A stretch of 64,000 nucleotides of DNA. Source: Bin5 sp965218625 (GTDB taxonomy: Bacteria; Chloroflexota; Anaerolineae; Caldilineales; Caldilineaceae). Position 1 is the first letter of the stretch; the number at the start of each line of letters is the position of its first letter. Position numbers and translations under genes: made by a program. The notes under the pieces are model-generated. The model had not been told where the DNA came from, made no database searches, and saw nothing but the letters and a program-made list of their open reading frames with translations. Below are positions 28,084-36,660 of this stretch, piece after piece. The stretch lies in NCBI GenBank assembly GCA_965218625.1, contig CBDCLG010000008.1:1-64000 (forward strand), in the 5' to 3' direction.

Positions 28084-28836
28084 TCAAAGGCGGCCATGGT
28101 TGCGCAAGATTTCATGGGCCCCGTTCATCATGAACCAGGCATCATAGCCAACGGTTACAAAAACGAACCCGTGTTCAATCCAACGTTGCGAGTCGCCAAT
28201 CGCGGCAATGCCGGGAATCTTGTTTGTTTTGCGGCAGGCTTCCAACACACTGAGGATGGCTGCATCGCGAGCTTCGGCGCCCTCCTTTGTGTTGGGATCT
28301 ACGCCCATTGATTTCGCCAGATCGCTCGGTCCGATCCAACAGCCGTCGATGCCATCGACCGCCAGGATCTCCTCGGCACAGCTGACGGCCTGGGCGGTCT
28401 CGATCTGAACCGCCAGCAGCACCTCATCGTCGATCCGACTTCCGTAGTCCTCACCGTGGAACTCCGCGCCAACCGGCCCCCAGGAACGCTCGCCCCTGGG
28501 TGGATAACGGGCGGCTGAGGCGGCTGCGCGCGCCTCTTCGACCGAGTTGACCATCGGCACGACGATCCCCAGCGCGCCTCTGTCGAGCAATCCGCCGATG
28601 GCTGACATGTCGTTCAGTCGAACGCGCGCCATGGGCACAGCCGAGCCCAGGCAGATGCTCCTGAATGCGAGCGCTGAACTCTCATCGTCCCAGAAGCCGT
28701 GCTGGTTGTCGACAAGAACATAGTCGAAGCCGGCGCGTGACAGCATCTCGGCGGCCAGGTGTGACCCGAACATGACATCGCCCCCGAGGGCGGGTTTTCC
28801 CTGGAGCATGCGCTGTTTTGCCGTATTGATCCTCAT
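28084..28836 (-). CDS. HpcH/HpaI-family aldolase
   Basis: A 250-residue class II, metal-dependent aldolase of the 2-oxo-3-deoxy acid type. Motifs: GFDYVLVDNQHG (strand with catalytic His), the metal-binding Glu in VQIETAQAV, and Asp in WIGPSDLAKSMG. Such enzymes split 4-hydroxy-2-oxo acids to pyruvate or related oxo acids plus an aldehyde, a common last step in sugar-acid or aromatic breakdown. Last gene of the locus 2 operon; it starts 22 bp after the MetE-like stop. Confidence 0.92.
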   Translation of the reverse strand: MRINTAKQRMLQGKPALGGDVMFGSHLAAEMLSRAGFDYVLVDNQHGFWDDESSALAFRSICLGSAVPMARVRLNDMSAIGGLLDRGALGIVVPMVNSVEEARAAASAARYPPRGERSWGPVGAEFHGEDYGSRIDDEVLLAVQIETAQAVSCAEEILAVDGIDGCWIGPSDLAKSMGVDPNTKEGAEARDAAILSVLEACRKTNKIPGIAAIGDSQRWIEHGFVFVTVGYDAWFMMNGAHEILRNHGRL

Positions 28837-28858
28837 CGCTACCTCCTGAGACCGGAAA

Positions 28859-30010
28859 TCAGCCGGTGCGACCGAAGGCGAGCCCGGGGTCGGCGGCGCG
28901 CACTTTGGCGACAGGCAGGCCCAGCTCGCGGCGGACGATGTTGGCGCCCTGGACGAGGGCCACCATTTTGTAATAGGCGATGCGGCGCGACAGTCCCTCG
29001 CGTCCGAAGCCGCAGTCGGTGGTGATGATCAGCCGCTCGACCGGAATGTGCTCCAGCGCCTTGCGGATCAGGCCGGCCACATCCTCTGCGGTCTCGACCT
29101 GGGTGCGTAGATGGCTGATGACGCCGACGCCGATCTTCTTGTCCGACCTGATCCGCCCGATTGCGGGCAGGTCCGACCCACCGCGGCTGGCGCACTCAAA
29201 GGTAATGACATCGGCCTTCATCTCGAACATGGCTTCGAGGGCAGGTTCGTAGGAGGGGTTGCCCTCGGCAGTCTGTTGGGCGGGGTTGCCCCAACAGGTA
29301 TGTGCCCAGATCTCGGTGTTGACGCCGTCCACCTGGCGATTGAAGGCTTCGGTCAGGAGATCGAGGTCGGTGTCGGCATCGTGGACCATAATGTGGTGCA
29401 GCGGCTCTTCGATCTGTATGATTGGACAGCCGGCCTCCGCCAGTTGACGGTACTCGCTGTTGGCAATGTCGGCCAGATCGACCAGCAGGTCGCGCTCGTT
29501 GTCATAGGCCTCATTGCGGATCATATGGGAGAGGCTGTCGACGCTGATGGCGCCGAACTTGACCGGTTTGTCGGTCAAGCGCTGCGTGATCTTCCATATT
29601 GCCGTGTACTGCCAGGGGCCGGGCGTGACCTTATCGACCAACGTGGGTTGCTGGTAGGCCTCCATTAACTCCCACAGGATTCTGCCCGGCTGCAAATAGG
29701 ATATCCAACGTTCGACGACGTCGTTGCTTCCGCCGAACCCTCCGAGCCGCTCCAGGGGATAGAAGAACCAGCCGCGGCCGCCGACGTCATTGTCGAAGCG
29801 GGCATCGCCGTCGGTCACGATGTCCAGCCCTGCGCTGGCCTGGTCGTGGATGTAGGCCCCGACTGCATCCATGTACTGCTCGCGAAAGCTGCGGTCGCTG
29901 AGGGCCTGTTTGAAGGGGCGTCCGTGCAGACTGTCGGTATACCATGACGGACGTGGAATCGAACCGACGATGGCCGTAGGCAGAAGCATATCTTTGGTAG
30001 CACCGAGCAT
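28859..30010 (-). CDS. Cobalamin-independent methionine synthase II-like (MetE C-terminal) protein
   Basis: A 383-residue single-domain member of the MetE C-terminal/epoxyalkane:CoM transferase-like superfamily. The zinc ligands are conserved: H-x-C in WAHTCWGN, Glu in TFECASRGG and Cys in ITTDCGFGRE. IVGSIPRPSWY at the N-terminus and GLDIVTDGDARFDN are also typical. In MetE the zinc activates homocysteine thiol; stand-alone copies act on other thiol/methyl or C-S chemistry, so the substrate here is open. It lies in a catabolic operon between a TIM-barrel protein and an aldolase, not near methionine genes. Start ATG at 30008-30010. Confidence 0.88.
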   Translation of the reverse strand: MLGATKDMLLPTAIVGSIPRPSWYTDSLHGRPFKQALSDRSFREQYMDAVGAYIHDQASAGLDIVTDGDARFDNDVGGRGWFFYPLERLGGFGGSNDVVERWISYLQPGRILWELMEAYQQPTLVDKVTPGPWQYTAIWKITQRLTDKPVKFGAISVDSLSHMIRNEAYDNERDLLVDLADIANSEYRQLAEAGCPIIQIEEPLHHIMVHDADTDLDLLTEAFNRQVDGVNTEIWAHTCWGNPAQQTAEGNPSYEPALEAMFEMKADVITFECASRGGSDLPAIGRIRSDKKIGVGVISHLRTQVETAEDVAGLIRKALEHIPVERLIITTDCGFGREGLSRRIAYYKMVALVQGANIVRRELGLPVAKVRAADPGLAFGRTG

Positions 30011-30055
30011 GACTCAACCTCTCTTGTATGCGGGGACAGGGCGACTATCCCGCCC

Positions 30056-31342
30056 TCAAAAGATGCCTTGGGTCTCCTTCAAAGCGGCGGTTGTCATATC
30101 CGGCTCCCAAAGCCAGATACAATAGCCTTCGAACCCGTTACGGTCCAGCGCCTCAAACTTCTCTCGCAAGCCAGCGAGGTCGCGATTGTACAACCAGACC
30201 CAAGGATAGGAGGGGACCGTGCCATCCAGGTTGCTCAGATAGCCCATCTGGCGATCGATAATGGCGGCGTCGAACGTGTTGTGGTAGAGCAACTCCTCGG
30301 CTGAGGACTGAGTGGGTTCGTAGGATGGCGGCCCCTCTCCCGCGCCGAGAATCTGCCGCATATCCTCTCGTAGCGCGGAGGTCCTCGCCGGGTCGCCCGA
30401 CGGGTTCAACTCATCGGCAATCATGGGCACGATCGAACCGGTCAGGTAGTCGGGAAATTTGGGCGAGACCCAGTCGAACAGTTTGTATAGATCGGCATAA
30501 TCGGTACCCAAGAGGTTGGCCGCCGAAGGAAGGAAGAAGTCCAATCCGATTTTGAGGGAAGGGTTGGACTGCGCGGCTGCCTCGCGTGCCGCGGCGGTGA
30601 CCGTTCGCACAAACTGCGTCATCGAGGTCATGCGAAAGGCCAGCCACTGCGCGATCTGAGGGCGTCTGAGCATGGCATTGAGCACGCGATTTGCCGGCGA
30701 GGAAAGGGCCGGTCCGTCCGGCGACGGGACGCTTGTGATTTCCTCGAGCAGCGACGCGGCCGCAAGCTTCAACGACGGAAGATCGATGCCGGCAGCTTGC
30801 GCGGCTTCCTGGCAGTGCGGACAGAAGCAGGTAAAAAGGGAACCGAGACCATTTGTCGGCCACAGCGGATACTCGACGTGGTTCAGTTCCAACAGGCCGG
30901 CCTGCGTCCAGGCCGCCACCGCGCTGCGGACAATCCCCGCTGCGAGCTGAACCGTATCCGGGTTGTTGGGACAGGCCCAGACCATGTTGCCATGGGGATA
31001 CTCGTGAAAAGCCTTTTGGATAAGCGCCTGGTTGCGCAGCGAGGCCAGGTTTTCGCCGTATGTGAACAGCGGGGAGAAATGGCAGCCGACCTGAAATCCC
31101 TTCGCTCTCGCCATCTCCAGCGTGGCGGAGAAAGAGTCGAACTCTGCCCGGCTCACGACAGGCGCCGTTAGATCGGAATCGCCGAAGTCGGGGGCGGACG
31201 GCAGCAGCAGCCGGTCCCCCTGCGGAGTGTTAATCCACACGTAAATAAGCAAGGTGTCGATTCCGGTGAATTCGGCCAGATCATCCAGCACGCGTTCCGG
31301 CTCGCGCTCGATCAACGACCAATACAGGAACACGGCCCTCAT
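30056..31342 (-). CDS. Putative TIM-barrel glycosidase-like protein, locus 2
   Basis: About 428 residues, no export signal. MRAVFLYWSLIEREPERVLDDL at the N-terminus and TLLIYVWINTP, FQVGCHFSPLF, GLLELNHVEYPLWPTNG, CFCPHCQEAAQAAGID, LKIGLDFFLPSAANLLGTDY and GFEGYCIWLWEPD read like successive barrel strands. CFCPHC recalls the Cys-containing turn before the catalytic region of GHL-type hypothetical glycosidases. The start is ATG at 31340-31342 after AAAGGGGGC. The first 85 codons plus leader are duplicated nearly exactly at 33649-33990, fused to a permease fragment. Enzyme activity is inferred only from fold-like features. Confidence 0.6.
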   Translation of the reverse strand: MRAVFLYWSLIEREPERVLDDLAEFTGIDTLLIYVWINTPQGDRLLLPSAPDFGDSDLTAPVVSRAEFDSFSATLEMARAKGFQVGCHFSPLFTYGENLASLRNQALIQKAFHEYPHGNMVWACPNNPDTVQLAAGIVRSAVAAWTQAGLLELNHVEYPLWPTNGLGSLFTCFCPHCQEAAQAAGIDLPSLKLAAASLLEEITSVPSPDGPALSSPANRVLNAMLRRPQIAQWLAFRMTSMTQFVRTVTAAAREAAAQSNPSLKIGLDFFLPSAANLLGTDYADLYKLFDWVSPKFPDYLTGSIVPMIADELNPSGDPARTSALREDMRQILGAGEGPPSYEPTQSSAEELLYHNTFDAAIIDRQMGYLSNLDGTVPSYPWVWLYNRDLAGLREKFEALDRNGFEGYCIWLWEPDMTTAALKETQGIF

Positions 31343-31447
31343 TGCAGCCCCCTTTTGCCGCACATGCCGCCTGGATTCTTCTCAAGGCTGCATCTACGAG
31401 TATGATTGTCAGCTCTTTACATTGCTCGTCGGGACCGGCCCGTAGAT

Positions 31448-31480
31448 GGCTTGTGGTCAGGCGCTGCCTGACCACAAGCC
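31448..31480 (-). promoter_or_regulatory. Perfect 15-bp hairpin after binding protein A
   Basis: GGCTTGTGGTCAGGC, loop GCT, GCCTGACCACAAGCC: a perfect stem between the binding-protein stop (31509) and the next gene start (31342), read on the minus strand. No U run follows on that strand, so it probably stabilises or processes the mRNA rather than ending it. The copy at 34013-34043 has the same place and loop length but compensating stem changes. Confidence 0.65.
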
Positions 31481-31508
31481 GGTCCATCAACAAACCGCTT
31501 CGCTGGAG

Positions 31509-32975
31509 CTAAACCTCGACACCAATGGACTCGTACCACTCCTTGCGCACGCGTGTGGCCCACTCCTGCCACTCCTCGGCCAACTCCTCGGCGGTGTATT
31601 TGCCTGAGACCCAGCTCCCGCGCTCGCAGCGCGCGGCGGCCGCTTCTTCACTGTCACCAACGTAAGCGCCGCCGCCGCAGCGGCTTCCCGGCCAGTTGGG
31701 CATGCTCAAGTTGCCCCATTCCCAACCGAAGAATACGCCGGTATGCGACACCTGCCACCTGTACATGTCCACAGTGACGCCGCCATACACCGTCTCTTCA
31801 TACAGTTCGTCGAGGTAGGGATCGTCAGCGTAACTCTTCAAGGCGCCAGGCGGGCCGACGAATCGGTGAAACGCCCGCGCGACATCCGAATTGTACTGCG
31901 CGGTAGCGAGATCGAACGCTCCCTGAAGCCTGTCGCCGGCGATCGAACTGGGGATACCACAGGACCAGCCACCCCAGCCACTAAAATGGCGATCTGCATC
32001 CGGCTGTCCTTCAAAGGCCGGGGGCGACTGCATATGGTTCATCACTTCGGCCTCCGAGCGGCCGGCATCCTCGGCAATGTGGAGGGTGAAGAAACGGTCC
32101 GTCATGGCAACCACCCCCTCCGTCATCATCTCGACATTCGACATGTCCGGCGTCTGTTCCTCGTTCGGGCTGATGCCAAGTTCGAGAGGCTCGAAGTAGA
32201 GCTTGTTGATCCACTTGATCACAGTGTCGTTCGTCAGCGTGAACTCCTGGTTTTCCTCATCCCACCAGTGCTCACCGTCATCAAGCACCCTGGAGAGGAT
32301 AGAAAAGCTGAGGGCACGATACCAGCCCCAACGGGAGACATTGCCGCTGGCGTCCCGCTGGGTGAGCTTTTGCGCCACGTCGTACAACTGGTCGTAGGAC
32401 TCCAAGCCACCGTGCCTGGCAGGATGGGGAATGCCCGCCTCGTCGAAATAGTCCATGCGGTAGACATAGAAGCTATGTCCGGTCAAATCGTGCCACAAAG
32501 GCATCTGCTTGATTTCCCCGAACCAGGTACAGGCCTGCATGTCGACCGGGCTAAGGTCTTCGGGACTCCACGGCGACTCATCCACGAGGTCGTTGAGCGT
32601 CATAGCTGTGCCGTTGGCGTACAGCTCAGCTTGCTTCAGCGGCATGTCATGGTAGACATCAGGGGGCGAGCCGGCGGCGATGGCCGGAAGCAAGGTGTCG
32701 TTCATGGGCCAACCCGCTCCCCAGAGATTGCCCTTGTGCCCGGTCTTCTCCTCAAAGGCTTTGATCAACTCGGTGTTCGCCTCGTTCCAGCCGACCCCAT
32801 CCAGACTGAGCAATGTGAATTCCATCGCTTCCGGCATTTCCGGGGCCTCCTCCTCGACCTCTTGCGCCACTGGCGCCGGCTGCGCGCAGGCCGCAGCCAG
32901 TATGCCTGCCGTACTCACTGCCGAAACTCGCAGAAAATCCCGCCGGCTCATCCTCTTGCTCTTTTGCTTGTGCAT
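31509..32975 (-). CDS. Tat-exported ABC solute-binding lipoprotein A, locus 2
   Basis: A 488-residue binding protein. Twin-arginine motif MSRRDFLRVS followed by a lipobox (ILAAAC). A GGAGGTCC site precedes the ATG. Shared family blocks: FEEKTGHKGNLWGAGWP, PAIAAGSPPDVYHDMP, DASGNVSRWGW, GEHWWDEENQEFTLTND, VDMYRWQVSHTGVFFGWEWG, and the end EELAEEWQEWATRVRKEWYE. It has the same length as copy B (34073) and matches it at roughly 85% by eye; differences cluster in the first 150 residues, including places likely near the ligand pocket. It lies in unit 1 of the 2.56-kb duplication, downstream of the chimeric gene. Confidence 0.93.
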   Translation of the reverse strand: MHKQKSKRMSRRDFLRVSAVSTAGILAAACAQPAPVAQEVEEEAPEMPEAMEFTLLSLDGVGWNEANTELIKAFEEKTGHKGNLWGAGWPMNDTLLPAIAAGSPPDVYHDMPLKQAELYANGTAMTLNDLVDESPWSPEDLSPVDMQACTWFGEIKQMPLWHDLTGHSFYVYRMDYFDEAGIPHPARHGGLESYDQLYDVAQKLTQRDASGNVSRWGWYRALSFSILSRVLDDGEHWWDEENQEFTLTNDTVIKWINKLYFEPLELGISPNEEQTPDMSNVEMMTEGVVAMTDRFFTLHIAEDAGRSEAEVMNHMQSPPAFEGQPDADRHFSGWGGWSCGIPSSIAGDRLQGAFDLATAQYNSDVARAFHRFVGPPGALKSYADDPYLDELYEETVYGGVTVDMYRWQVSHTGVFFGWEWGNLSMPNWPGSRCGGGAYVGDSEEAAAARCERGSWVSGKYTAEELAEEWQEWATRVRKEWYESIGVEV

Positions 32976-33120
32976 CTCTGGACCTCCTTTTTGATGCTAC
33001 GTAAGCAAGCGAAGCACGAAATCAAGACGTTATGCGCGAGGAAAAGTGAGGCTTACCAATGCAGGAACAACCCGGGACATATGCAGGCATGCGCAGGACA
33101 ACTGTTCTTCAAGCTCAATT

Positions 33121-33906
33121 CTACTCGACCAGCCCGGTGCGGTCAATGCTCTGCGTAAAGTGCCGCTGGGCGAAAACGTAAAGCACGAGCACCGGCATTA
33201 TAGCCAACACGGTGGCAGCCATGAAGACATTTGGCTCAAAATGGGTTGGGAGACCGACGGTACCCAAACCGGAGCGAATCAACCAGGTGAAGATCTCCAA
33301 CCGCTGCGGCAGGGTCATCAACTCCTGGTTCTGGATGACCAGCCAGGGGATGAAACTGTCGTTCCAGGTCCAGGTGAGGGAGAAGACGAGCACGACCATG
33401 AGCGCGGGCTTGGCCAGGGGCAACATGATCTGCCAGAAGGTTCTGAACGGGCCCGCCCCGTCAACGCAGGCTGCATCCTCCAACTCATGCGGCAGCCCGC
33501 GCAGGAACTGACGGAAGACGATCAAGAGAATGCCGCCCCGCACCCCCCAGCCGGCAAAGGCGGGTACAAACAGAGGGACAAGGGTATTGAGCCAGTTGAG
33601 CTTATGGTAGAGCATGAACTGCGGAATCATGATCGTATGTCCGGGCACGCCGACCTGAAATCCCTTCGCTCTCGCCATCTCCAGCGTGGCGGAGAAAGAG
33701 TCGAACTCTGCCCGGCTCACGACAGGCGCCGTTAGATCGGAATCGCCGAAGTCGGGGGCGGACGGCAGCAGCAGCCGGTCCCCCTGCGGAGTGTTAATCC
33801 ACACGTAGATAAGCAAGGTGTCGATTCCGGTGAATTCGGCCAGATCATCCAGCACGCGTTCCGGCTCGCGCTCGATCAACGACCAATACAGGAACACGGC
33901 CCTCAT
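33121..33906 (-). pseudogene. Chimeric gene: TIM-barrel N-terminus fused to permease C-terminal half
   Basis: The open frame of 261 residues starts like the TIM-barrel protein (MRAVFLYWSLIEREPERVLD through ARAKGFQVG, 85-86 residues) and switches at about 33649 to the permease sequence VPGHTIMIPQFMLY, continuing to the normal C-terminus SIDRTGLVE. The permease part keeps the EAA loop (ELEDAACVDGAGPFRTF) but lacks the first half with its transmembrane segments. It is the junction product of the tandem duplication. The frame is intact, so a protein may be made, but I expect no transport function. A ribosome-binding site copied from the TIM-barrel gene precedes it. Confidence 0.85.
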
Positions 33907-34012
33907 CGCAGCCCCCTTTTGCCGCACATGCCGCCTGGATTCTTCTGAAGGCTGCATCTACGAGTATGTTTGTCAGCTCTGTACATTGCACATCACGACA
34001 GGCCCTCAAATG

Positions 34013-34043
34013 TCCTGGGGTCAGGCAGAGCCTGACCCCAGGA
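34013..34043 (-). promoter_or_regulatory. Perfect 14-bp hairpin after binding protein B
   Basis: TCCTGGGGTCAGGC, loop AGA, GCCTGACCCCAGGA lies between the copy B stop (34073) and the chimeric gene start (33906). Compared with the hairpin at 31448, a T-A pair is replaced by G-C and another T-A by C-G, both paired changes, which supports selection on the RNA fold. Confidence 0.65.
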
Positions 34044-34072
34044 TGATCCTTGATCAGACGGCTGCGGCGGAG

Positions 34073-35539
34073 CTAGACCTCGATACCAAGGGACTCGAAC
34101 CACTCCTTGCGCACGCGCGTGGCCCACTCCTGCCACTCCTCGGCCAACTCCTCGGCGGTATACTTGCCTGAAACCCAACTCCCGCGCTCACAGCGCGCGG
34201 CGGCCGCTTCTGCACTGTCACCAACGTAAGCGCCTCCACTGCAGCGACCCGACGGCCAGCCAGGCATTGTTATGTTGCCCCACTCCCAACCGAAAAAGAC
34301 GCCTGGATGCGTCACCTGCCATCTGTACATGTCCACAGTGACGGCACCATACACCGTCTCTTCATGTAGCTCGTCGAGGTAGGGATCGTTTGCGTAACTC
34401 TTCAAGGCCCCGGGCGGGCCGACGAATCGGTGAAACGCACGCGCGACATCCGCATTGTACTGAGCCGTAGCCAGATCGAACGCTCCCTGGAGCCTGTCGC
34501 CGGCGACCGCGCTGGGGATGCCACAGGCCCAGCCGCCCCCACCGGTGTAATGACGATCTTCGTCCGGCTGTCCTACAAAGGTCGGGGGTGACTGCATGTG
34601 GGTCATCACTTCGATCTCCGAGCGGCCGGCGTCCTCGGCGATGTGGAGGGTGAAGAAACGGTCTGTCATGGCGACTACCCCCTCCGTCAGCATCTCAACA
34701 TCTGACATGGCGGGCATCTGTTCTTCGTTGGCGCTGATACCGAGTTCGAGAGGCTCGAAGTAGAGCTTGTTGATCCACTTGATCATCGCGTCGTTCGTCA
34801 GCGTGAACTCCTGGTTTTCCTCATCCCACCAGTGCTCACCCTCGTCGAGCACCTTGCTGAGCACCTGAAAATCGAGCGCGCAAAACCATCCCCAACGGGA
34901 GACGTTGCCGCTGGCGTCCCGCTGGGTGAGCTTTTGCGCCACATCATACATCTGGTCGTAGGATTCCCAGCCACCGTACCTGTCCGGATGGGGAATGCCC
35001 GCCTCGTCAAAAAAGTCCGTGCGGTAGACATAGAAGCTTTGTCCGGACAAGTCGTGCCACAAGGGCATCTGCTTGATCTTCCCGAACCAGGTACAGGCTT
35101 GCATGTCAAGCGGGCTAAGGTCTTCGGGATCCCACGGCGACTCCTCCACCAGGGCGTTGAGGCTCCCAACCGTGCCATCGGCGTACAAGTGGGATATCTG
35201 CCCCGGCATGTCATGGAAGACATCGGGCGGCGTGCCGGCGGCGATGGCCGGGAGCGTCGAATTTCGGATGGGCCATCCCGCTCCCCAGAGCTTGCCCTTG
35301 TGCCCGGTCTTCTCCTCGAAGGCTTCGATCAACACGGTGTTCGCTTCGTTCCAGCCGACTCCATCCAAACTGAGCAACGTGAATTCCATCGCCTCCTGCA
35401 TTGCCGGGGCCTCCTCCACGGCCTCTTGCGCCACCGGCGCCGGCAGCGCGCAAGCCGCTGCCACTATGCCTGCCGTACTCACTGCCGAAACACGCAGAAA
35501 ATCCCGCCGGCTCATCCTCTTGCTTTGCTTCTCCTGCAT
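34073..35539 (-). CDS. Tat-exported ABC solute-binding lipoprotein B, locus 2
   Basis: A 488-residue paralogue of copy A, with twin-arginine MSRRDFLRVS and lipobox (IVAAAC). The start ATG at 35537-35539 is set by GGAGGCCC; the frame stays open to 35680 but lacks a site there. It carries the same conserved blocks (FEEKTGHKGKLWGAGWP, TPPDVFHDMP, DASGNVSRWGW, VDMYRWQVTHPGVFFGWEWG). It follows permease 2 by 143 bp and probably provides the original ligand specificity of this transporter, copy A a variant one; which is ancestral cannot be decided here. Confidence 0.93.
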   Translation of the reverse strand: MQEKQSKRMSRRDFLRVSAVSTAGIVAAACALPAPVAQEAVEEAPAMQEAMEFTLLSLDGVGWNEANTVLIEAFEEKTGHKGKLWGAGWPIRNSTLPAIAAGTPPDVFHDMPGQISHLYADGTVGSLNALVEESPWDPEDLSPLDMQACTWFGKIKQMPLWHDLSGQSFYVYRTDFFDEAGIPHPDRYGGWESYDQMYDVAQKLTQRDASGNVSRWGWFCALDFQVLSKVLDEGEHWWDEENQEFTLTNDAMIKWINKLYFEPLELGISANEEQMPAMSDVEMLTEGVVAMTDRFFTLHIAEDAGRSEIEVMTHMQSPPTFVGQPDEDRHYTGGGGWACGIPSAVAGDRLQGAFDLATAQYNADVARAFHRFVGPPGALKSYANDPYLDELHEETVYGAVTVDMYRWQVTHPGVFFGWEWGNITMPGWPSGRCSGGAYVGDSAEAAAARCERGSWVSGKYTAEELAEEWQEWATRVRKEWFESLGIEV

Positions 35540-35682
35540 TTTTGGGCCTCCTTTTCGACGCCTCAAAAGCGAATCCCGTTCGATACCAAGATTCTTTGCA
35601 CGGATAATGCGCGGGCTTCCAGTGTGAACGCACTTGGGAAATAGGCACGCATGAACTGGACAACTGTTGTTCAAGCTCAATT

Positions 35683-36660
35683 CTACTCGACCAGCCCGGT
35701 GCGGTCAATGCTCTGCGTAAAGTGCCGCTGGGCGAAAACGTAAAGCACGAGCACCGGCATTATAGCCAACACGGTGGCAGCCATGAAGACATTTGGCTCA
35801 AAATGGGTTGGGAGACCGACGGTACCCAAACCGGAGCGAATCAACCAGGTGAAGATCTCCAACCGCTGCGGCAGGGTCATCAACTCCTGGTTCTGGATGA
35901 CCAGCCAGGGGATGAAACTGTCGTTCCAGGTCCAGGTGAGGGAGAAGACGAGCACGACCATGAGCGCGGGCTTGGCCAGGGGCAACATGATCTGCCAGAA
36001 GGTTCTGAACGGGCCCGCCCCGTCGACGCAGGCTGCATCCTCCAACTCATGCGGCAGCCCGCGCAGGAACTGACGGAAGACGATCAAGAGAATGCCGCCC
36101 CGCACCCCCCAGCCGGCAAAGGCGGGAACGAACAGAGGGACAAGGGTATTGAGCCAATTGAGCTTATGGTAGAGCATGAACTGCGGAATCATGATGGTAT
36201 GTCCAGGCACGACGATGGTGAACAGGAGAAAGCCGAATAGCAGGTCGCGGCCGGGGAAGCGAAGGCGAGCAAAGCCATACCCGACCATGGCGCCGACGAA
36301 GGTCTGGCCCAGCGCGGCGAGGACACTGGTGAGGACACTGATGCGCAAGCCCTGGAAATAGCCCATGATGAGCAGGGCCAGCTGGTAACCTCTTGCTGTC
36401 GGATCGCGAGAAATCCAGCGAATGGAAGGGTTATTGATTTCGCTCAAAGTCTGGATCGAGGTTGTGAACATGAAGAGGACGGGAAAAAAGAAGACGAATA
36501 CAAACTCGATCAGGACGATCCAGCGCAGGATCACGCCCAGGGAGCGGAAGCTGACGATGCGTTGGCGGCGGCCTCTGCCTGAAAACGATAAACCGGCGCC
36601 AAGCCAGCGGCGCGCGGCAGCGATGACTGCGTAGCGTGCGTCAACGATTGCGCTATTCAT
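35683..36660 (-). CDS. ABC sugar-transporter permease 2, locus 2
   Basis: A 325-residue MalG-type permease with six expected membrane segments, EAA loop ELEDAACVDGAGPFRTFWQI then MLPLAKPAL, and a C-terminus HFTQSIDRTGLVE shared with locus 1. ATG at 36658-36660 overlaps the permease 1 stop by 4 bases (ATGA), supporting this start over upstream open frame. The last 176 codons are duplicated at 33121-33649. Confidence 0.93.
   Translation of the reverse strand: MNSAIVDARYAVIAAARRWLGAGLSFSGRGRRQRIVSFRSLGVILRWIVLIEFVFVFFFPVLFMFTTSIQTLSEINNPSIRWISRDPTARGYQLALLIMGYFQGLRISVLTSVLAALGQTFVGAMVGYGFARLRFPGRDLLFGFLLFTIVVPGHTIMIPQFMLYHKLNWLNTLVPLFVPAFAGWGVRGGILLIVFRQFLRGLPHELEDAACVDGAGPFRTFWQIMLPLAKPALMVVLVFSLTWTWNDSFIPWLVIQNQELMTLPQRLEIFTWLIRSGLGTVGLPTHFEPNVFMAATVLAIMPVLVLYVFAQRHFTQSIDRTGLVE

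Larger units (their letters stand above)
31085..36211 (-). repeat. 2.56-kb tandem duplication (two units)
   Basis: Unit 1 is about 31085-33648 and unit 2 about 33649-36211, with an offset of 2,562-2,564 bases throughout. Each unit holds the N-terminal 85 codons of the TIM-barrel gene, an intercistronic hairpin, one binding-protein gene and the C-terminal half of the second permease gene. The junction at about 33649 joins the TIM-barrel start to the permease end. The flanking blocks (about 31085-31427/33649-33990 and about 33096-33649/35659-36211) are nearly identical, while the binding-protein genes and their spacers between them are clearly diverged. Confidence 0.9.

Noticed and set aside
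33121..33906. A functional third permease
   Set aside because: Only the C-terminal half of the permease is present, fused to a soluble TIM-barrel start; it lacks the first membrane segments.
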